Below, piece after piece: positions 59,625-64,000 of a stretch of 64,000 bases of DNA. The position numbers and the translations under genes are program-made. The first letter of the stretch is position 1. The number at the start of each line of letters is the position of its first letter. The notes under the pieces were generated by a model. That model had not been told where the DNA came from. It was given only the letters and a program-made list of their open reading frames with translations, and did not search any database. The stretch comes from Streptomyces bungoensis (lineage in GTDB: Bacteria; Actinomycetota; Actinomycetes; Streptomycetales; Streptomycetaceae): NCBI RefSeq assembly GCF_001514215.1, contig NZ_KQ948858.1:24648-88647 (forward strand), in the 5' to 3' direction.

Positions 59625-60521
59625 ATGGACTTCCTGAACTACGCCTTCATGCAGCGGGCGCTCCTCGCCGCCGTCCTGGTCGGCGTCACCGCCCCCGCGA
59701 TCGGCATCTACCTCGTCCAGCGCCGCCAGCCCCTGATGGGCGACGGCATCGGGCACGTGGCGATGACCGGCGTCGGCCTCGGCTTCCTGCTGCACGCCTC
59801 GCCGGTGTGGATGGCCACGGCCGTCTCCGTGCTCGGCTCGGTCCTGATGGAGCTGATCCGCTGGTACGGCAGGACGCGCGGCGACATCGCCCTCGCGATG
59901 CTCTTCTACGGCGGCATGGCGGGCGGGGTGATGTTCGTGAACCTCGCGCCGGGCGGCTCCAACGCCAACCTGACCTCGTACCTGTTCGGCTCGCTGTCGA
60001 CGGTCGCGCCCTCCGACGTGACCGCGATCGTGGTGCTGGCCGCGTTCGTGGCCGCCGTCACCCTCGGCCTGCGCCGCCAGCTGTTCGCGGTCAGCCAGGA
60101 CGAGGAGTTCGCCCGGGTCACCGGGCTGCCGGTGCGGGCCCTGAACCTGCTCACCGCCGTCACCGCGGCGGTCACGGTGACCGTCGCCATGCGGGTGGTG
60201 GGCCTGATCCTGGTCTCCGCGCTCATGGTCGTGCCCGTCGCCGCCGCACAGCAGCTCACCCGCAGCTTCGCCGCGACCTTCGCGATCGCCGTCGCCCTCG
60301 GCGTCACCGTGGCGGTCAGCGGCACGATCACGTCGTTCTACCAGGACGTCCCGCCGGGCGCGACGATCGTCCTGCTGACCATCGCCGCGTTCGCCGCCCT
60401 GACCGCGCTGGCCGCCCCGCTGGCCCGTCGGCGCGCCCGCGCGGCGGCCGCGGCACGGCCCGCCGGGGCCCCGGTGGAGTGCGCGATCCCGGCGGCGAGA
60501 GGCCGGGGCGCCGGTGCCTGA
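59625..60521 (+). CDS. znuB: Zinc ABC transporter permease ZnuB
   Basis: The 298-aa protein has about eight hydrophobic helices of the ABC-3 family (AFMQRALLAAVLVGVTAPAIGIYLVQRRQPLMGDGIGHVAMTGVG...), including the conserved DEEFARVTGLPVRALN cytoplasmic loop that contacts the ATPase. It starts 4 bp after the znuC stop. It forms the zinc channel with ZnuC and is followed by zur. Confidence 0.95.
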   Translation: MDFLNYAFMQRALLAAVLVGVTAPAIGIYLVQRRQPLMGDGIGHVAMTGVGLGFLLHASPVWMATAVSVLGSVLMELIRWYGRTRGDIALAMLFYGGMAGGVMFVNLAPGGSNANLTSYLFGSLSTVAPSDVTAIVVLAAFVAAVTLGLRRQLFAVSQDEEFARVTGLPVRALNLLTAVTAAVTVTVAMRVVGLILVSALMVVPVAAAQQLTRSFAATFAIAVALGVTVAVSGTITSFYQDVPPGATIVLLTIAAFAALTALAAPLARRRARAAAAARPAGAPVECAIPAARGRGAGA

Positions 60522-60581
60522 CCGCCGACAGCCCGGGCTGGCACAATGGCCCGGGCAGACGCGACAGGTGAGGAGACAACG

Positions 60582-61001
60582 GTGACGACCGCTGGACCGC
60601 CCGTGAAGGGCCGCGCCACCCGGCAGCGCGCAGCCGTGGCGGCGGCCCTGAACGAGGTCGAGGAGTTCCGCAGCGCGCAGGAACTGCACGACATGCTCAA
60701 GCACAAGGGCGACTCGGTCGGGCTCACCACCGTCTACCGCACCCTGCAGTCCCTCGCCGACGCGGGCGAGGTCGACGTCCTGCGCACCGCCGACGGCGAG
60801 TCCGTCTACCGCCGCTGCTCCACCGGCGAGCACCACCACCACCTGGTCTGCCGCAGCTGCGGCAAGGCGGTCGAGGTCGAGGGCCCGGCGGTGGAGACGT
60901 GGGCGGAGGCGATCGCCGCGGACCACGGCTTCGTCAACGTGGCCCACACGGTGGAGATCTTCGGCACCTGCGCGGACTGCGCCGCGGCCGCCGGCCGCTG
61001 A
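60582..61001 (+). CDS. zur: Zinc uptake regulator Zur (Fur family)
   Basis: The 139-aa repressor has a winged helix (RATRQRAAVAAALNEVEEFRSAQELHDML...VGLTTVYRTLQSLADAGEVDVL), the His-rich metal site EHHHHLVCRSCGKAVEVEG and a C-terminal CADC; the two CxxC pairs hold the structural zinc. GTG 60582 follows GAGGAGA and gives the VTTAGPPVKGRATRQRAA opening. With zinc bound it represses znuACB and other zinc-sparing genes in Streptomyces. It lies 60 bp downstream of znuB, in the same direction. Confidence 0.96.
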   Translation: MTTAGPPVKGRATRQRAAVAAALNEVEEFRSAQELHDMLKHKGDSVGLTTVYRTLQSLADAGEVDVLRTADGESVYRRCSTGEHHHHLVCRSCGKAVEVEGPAVETWAEAIAADHGFVNVAHTVEIFGTCADCAAAAGR

Positions 61002-61019
61002 CCGGCCGCCCGGCGTCCG

Positions 61020-62378
61020 TCAGCCGCGTCCGAAGCAGCGCTCCAGCTCGTCCAGGTCGTAGAAGGCGCTGTTCTTCGCGACGGGCCGGCAGCCCGCCTT
61101 GAAGGCCGTCTCCTTCTCGTTGTAGAGCATCCGCACCAGGTAGCGGTCGCCCTTGCGGAAGAGGTCCCACTGGATGTTCGCGCCCAGCGGGGAGACGTCC
61201 GCGCCCCGCCAGGGGTTGTCGGCGTAACGGTACGGCCGGTCCGGGTCGGCCGGCCGGGTGCTGCCGGGCAGGCGCATCAGCGCGGCCAGCGGAATGATCT
61301 CCTCGGCGTGGGTGAAGCGCAGTTCGGCACCGAGGTCGCTGGTGCCGTCCCGCTTGGCCTCGGCCTGCCGGAAGAAGTCGTCGAGGAGGACGTCCGCCAT
61401 CCGGTAGGTGATGTCGCTGTCGGCGAAGCCGGGGCCCTTGCGGTAGAACTCCTCGGCGTCGGACAGGTAGCCGAACCGGTCCGCGGCGGAGCGGGACACG
61501 TACCGCTCCATCCCCCAGCCCTTCCCGTCCGGGCTCTCCTCGCTCATCGCGGGGGCGGTGGCGTACAGGTTGTAGACGGCCCGGGCGGCGCCGACCTGGT
61601 CGTCGATCCGGTCGACGAAGGCGGCCGTGAAGATCCTGCGCAGCACGTCGCGGGCGGCCTCGTGCGTCCTGGGCTGGTCCGTGACGGCCCGCAGGGTGTC
61701 CCTGAGGCGCTGGTCGTGGGCGAGGTAGTCGCGGTAGGCGGCGCCCGCGGCCTCCTTGTGGAAGTAGAGCAGGTCCCTGTCGGTGCGGGCCGGGCCGATC
61801 AGCGGCTTCAGCGCGGGATCGGCGTCGGCCAGGGCGTCCGCGTACTCGGCGGCGCTGTCCACCGCCCGTCCCTGGCCGCTGCTGACGACGTCGATCCTCT
61901 CGCCCTCGTCGGCGATCGTCGCGAACAGGGACGGCATCCGCCGCTCCAGCCGCAGCGCGGTGTCCCGCATCTCCCGCCGTCCGCGCCCGCTGAGGTTGCC
62001 GTAGCCGACCTCGGCCATGGCGGCCTGCAGATCCCGCACGGCCGGCCCGAACCCCTCACCGTCCCTGGTGAGTTGGTGCTCCGCCTCGGCCTCGTCCCAC
62101 AGCGTGAGGACCAGGTCGCCGTCCTCGCTGCCGGTGGCGGAGCGGGAGCCGTGCCGGGAGACGTTCTCGGTGAAGACGGGCTCGAAGCCGGCCGGGGGCC
62201 GCTGGTAGCCGTGCGTCTGCCCGGGCGCGTAGGGCGCCTTGGTGCCGTAGCTCTCCCGGCGCGCGGGGCCGGTGTCGCCGGCGTGCGCGTGACCGGCGTC
62301 CGCGGCGTGCGCGGGCAGGGCGGTGAGCAGCAGGGCCCCGAGGGCGAGGACAGGAGTGAGCCTTCTCATGATCCGCAT
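61020..62378 (-). CDS. Secreted histidine acid phosphatase (phytase/MINPP-like)
   Basis: The 452-aa protein has a signal peptide (LTPVLALGALLLTALPAHAADA) and the histidine-phosphatase branch 2 motifs: the nucleophile SRHGSRS near residue 73 and the proton-donor HAEE (RFTHAEEIIPLAALM). The family removes phosphate from inositol phosphates and other phosphomonoesters outside the cell. ATG 62378 follows AGGGAG. It is convergent with zur, with a short GCTGAC/GTCAGC stem between them. No phosphate-regulon PHO box was found upstream. Confidence 0.9.
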   Translation of the reverse strand: MRIMRRLTPVLALGALLLTALPAHAADAGHAHAGDTGPARRESYGTKAPYAPGQTHGYQRPPAGFEPVFTENVSRHGSRSATGSEDGDLVLTLWDEAEAEHQLTRDGEGFGPAVRDLQAAMAEVGYGNLSGRGRREMRDTALRLERRMPSLFATIADEGERIDVVSSGQGRAVDSAAEYADALADADPALKPLIGPARTDRDLLYFHKEAAGAAYRDYLAHDQRLRDTLRAVTDQPRTHEAARDVLRRIFTAAFVDRIDDQVGAARAVYNLYATAPAMSEESPDGKGWGMERYVSRSAADRFGYLSDAEEFYRKGPGFADSDITYRMADVLLDDFFRQAEAKRDGTSDLGAELRFTHAEEIIPLAALMRLPGSTRPADPDRPYRYADNPWRGADVSPLGANIQWDLFRKGDRYLVRMLYNEKETAFKAGCRPVAKNSAFYDLDELERCFGRG

Positions 62379-62423
62379 ACTCGGCTCCCTGGGTGAAGCG
62401 CGGGTGGCTGCCGGGTGACCGGC

Positions 62424-63260
62424 TCAGGCGCCGGGGTCGCCCTCCATGGCCAGCAGTTCCTCGTTGGGGATGGCGCCGCCGAACCGCCGGTCGCGGGAGG
62501 CGAACTCCAGGCAGGCGCGCCACAGGTCGCGGCGGTCGAAGTCGGGCCACAGCACGTCCTGGAAGACCATCTCGGCGTACGCGCTCTGCCAGAGCAGGTA
62601 GTTGGAGGTGCGCTGCTCGCCGCTCGGGCGCAGGAACAGGTCGACGTCCGGCATGTCCGGGTAGTACAGGTACTTCTGGATGGTCTTCTCGTTGACCTTG
62701 GCCGGGTCGAGCCGGCCGGCCCTCACGTCCTCGGCCATCGCCTTGGCCGCGTCGGCCAGTTCGGCGCGCCCGCCGTAGTTCATGCAGAAGTACAGCGTGA
62801 GCAGGTCGTTGTCCTTGGTCTGCTCCTGGGCGACCTGGAGCTCCTTGGCGACCGACTTCCACAGGCGGGGCATCCGGCCCACCCAGCGCACACGGATGCC
62901 GAGCGCGTCGAGCTGGTCGCGGGTCTTGCGGATGAAGTCGCGGTTGAAGTTCATCAGGAAGCGGACCTCGTCGGGCGAGCGCTTCCAGTTCTCGGTGGAG
63001 AAGGCGTACAGGGAGATGTTGCGGACGCCGATCTCGATCGAGCCCTGCAGCACGTCCAGCACGCGCTCGGCGCCGACCTTGTGCCCCTCGGTGCGGGGCA
63101 GTCCGCGCTCCTTGGCCCAGCGGCCGTTGCCGTCCATGACGATCGCGACATGCTCGGGGACCAGCTCGCCCGGGAGCTTCGGCGGGCGGGCGCCGGACGG
63201 GTGCGGCTCCGGCGCCTGGTACTGGCGGCGCTGGCGGCCCAGGATCCCGCGTACGACCAT
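62424..63260 (-). CDS. uppS: Undecaprenyl (polyprenyl) diphosphate synthase
   Basis: The 278-aa cis-prenyltransferase has HVAIVMDGNGRWAKERGLPRTEGHK with the catalytic Asp, SLYAFSTENWKRSPDEVRFLMNF, a YGGRAELADAAK region and DLFLRPSGEQRTSNYLLWQSAYAE with the RxxxTSN diphosphate-binding motif. It makes the lipid carrier for cell wall synthesis. An N-terminal basic extension of ~35 residues is usual in actinobacteria. It lies 30 bp downstream of recO on the same strand. Confidence 0.96.
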   Translation of the reverse strand: MVVRGILGRQRRQYQAPEPHPSGARPPKLPGELVPEHVAIVMDGNGRWAKERGLPRTEGHKVGAERVLDVLQGSIEIGVRNISLYAFSTENWKRSPDEVRFLMNFNRDFIRKTRDQLDALGIRVRWVGRMPRLWKSVAKELQVAQEQTKDNDLLTLYFCMNYGGRAELADAAKAMAEDVRAGRLDPAKVNEKTIQKYLYYPDMPDVDLFLRPSGEQRTSNYLLWQSAYAEMVFQDVLWPDFDRRDLWRACLEFASRDRRFGGAIPNEELLAMEGDPGA

Positions 63261-63290
63261 GTGCTTCTCGTCTCCCTCTGCCTCGGGGTG

Positions 63291-64000
63291 TCACTTCTCG
63301 ACGTAGCGGAGCGAGCGCAGCCCGCGCTCCAGGTGCCAGTGCAGGTAGGCGGACACCAGCCCGCTGCCCTCCCGGACGTACCGCGCCTCGCACGCGTCCG
63401 CCGTCTCCCAGTCTCCCGTAAGCAGCGCGCCGAGCAGCACCAGGGTCTGCGGGGACGGCACGACGCTGCCGGGCACCCGGCAGTCGACGCAGACGGAGCC
63501 GCCGGAGGCGACCGAGAAGAAGCGGTTGGGGCCGGGCATGCCGCACTTCGCGCAGTCGCCGAAGCTGGGGGCGTAGCCGTTGACGGCGAGGGAGCGCAGC
63601 AGGAAGGCGTCCAGGACCAGGTGGGGTGCGTGCTCGCCGCGGGCGAGGGTGCGCAGCGCGCCGACGAGCAGCAGGTACTGCTGGACGGCCGGCTCGCCCT
63701 CGTGGTCGGTGAACCGCTCGGCGGTCTCCAGCATGGCCGTGCCGGCGGTGTAGCGGGCGTAGTCGGTCACGATGCCGCCGCCGTACGGGGCGATGGTCTC
63801 GCTCTGCGTGCACAGCGGCAGCCCGCGCCCGATCAGCTCACTGCCCCGCGCGAAGAACTGGACGTCCACGTGCGAGAACGGCTCCAGCCGCGCCCCGAAC
63901 TTCGACTTCGTGCGCCGCACCCCGCGCGCCACGGCCCGCACCCGCCCGTGCCCGCGCGTGAGCAACGTGATGATGCGGTCGGCCTCACCGAGCTTCTGGG
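63291..64000 (-). CDS. recO: DNA repair protein RecO, N-terminus cut by the window end
   Basis: The frame runs to the right edge, so the first ~15 residues are missing (the edge encodes QKLGEADRIIT). The visible part has the OB fold (RVRAVARGVRRTKSKFGARLEPFSHVDVQFF) and a helical domain with a four-Cys zinc site (FGDCAKCGMPGP, SVCVDCR). RecO loads RecA with RecR during recombinational repair. The recO-uppS order is a conserved actinobacterial pair. Confidence 0.95.
   Translation of the reverse strand, partial: QKLGEADRIITLLTRGHGRVRAVARGVRRTKSKFGARLEPFSHVDVQFFARGSELIGRGLPLCTQSETIAPYGGGIVTDYARYTAGTAMLETAERFTDHEGEPAVQQYLLLVGALRTLARGEHAPHLVLDAFLLRSLAVNGYAPSFGDCAKCGMPGPNRFFSVASGGSVCVDCRVPGSVVPSPQTLVLLGALLTGDWETADACEARYVREGSGLVSAYLHWHLERGLRSLRYVEK

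Noticed and set aside
62379..62423. PHO box or phosphate control of the acid phosphatase
   Set aside because: The short gap to uppS contains no recognisable direct repeats of the PHO type.

Overview
The window is very GC-rich actinobacterial chromosome and almost certainly Streptomyces. The evidence is pervasive third-position G/C, GTG and TTG starts, an HrdA-type sigma factor, a Wbl (WhiB-like) protein, a Zur regulon, and only one TTA codon found by eye in a recognised CDS. From memory, the gene set and order (hrdA, dnaG, dgt, nasA, nirBD, ppdK, glyS, znuACB, zur, uppS, recO) resemble the S. coelicolor SCO24xx-SCO25xx core region. I see no prophage, CRISPR array, plasmid origin or secondary-metabolite cluster.

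Layout. 1-2.1 kb: the 3' part of a STAS-ANTAR regulator, then a soluble Ser/Thr kinase. 2.4-9.2 kb: a phosphonate/iron-type ABC importer with a HAD phosphatase, diverging from a GntR/UTRA regulator and a phosphodiesterase of the alkaline-phosphatase superfamily; this looks like one uptake-and-hydrolysis unit for an unidentified organophosphate-like substrate. 9.4-9.8 kb: a tRNA with CAT anticodon and two identical tandem tRNA-Asn genes. 10-15.6 kb: a YtxH-like protein, an FGGY sugar kinase and a heterodimeric ABC exporter. 15.6-21.6 kb: hrdA, dnaG, a ferredoxin-reductase-like flavoprotein and dgt. 21.7-25.7 kb: a CbiX-type chelatase, a SanA-like membrane protein and the nitrate reductase nasA. 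26-33.5 kb: accessory genes (gamma-glutamylcyclotransferase, M4 metalloprotease, SDR, TetR-VOC, patatin lipase, secreted protein plus sortase). 33.5-41 kb: flavoprotein-nirB-nirD, a Wbl protein, ppdK. 41.4-46.1 kb: a ROK regulator diverging from a GH63-like hydrolase and a glycogen-debranching-like enzyme. 46-56 kb: an LtaS-like membrane sulfatase, dus, two drug-efflux MFS genes, regulators and an aldo/keto reductase. 56-64 kb: glyS, znuACB-zur, a histidine acid phosphatase, uppS and recO (cut by the window end).

How the genes work together. NasA reduces nitrate to nitrite, NirBD reduces nitrite to ammonium, and the CbiX-type chelatase probably supplies siroheme iron; both operons carry GlnR-box-like half sites upstream. 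ZnuACB imports zinc under Zur, whose candidate box covers the predicted start of a leaderless znuA message. Several catabolic or efflux genes sit beside their own regulators with recognisable palindromes between them.

The most unusual observations are: (i) a ~155-bp MITE-like element inserted exactly into a CTAG shared by the TAG stop codons of two convergent genes; (ii) a ~42-45 bp dispersed palindromic repeat inside two coding sequences, in frame in dgt and apparently frame-shifting a histidine-rich tail in znuC; (iii) a TTA (bldA-dependent) codon in the GH63 gene; (iv) a 116-bp nested inverted-repeat block upstream of ppdK.
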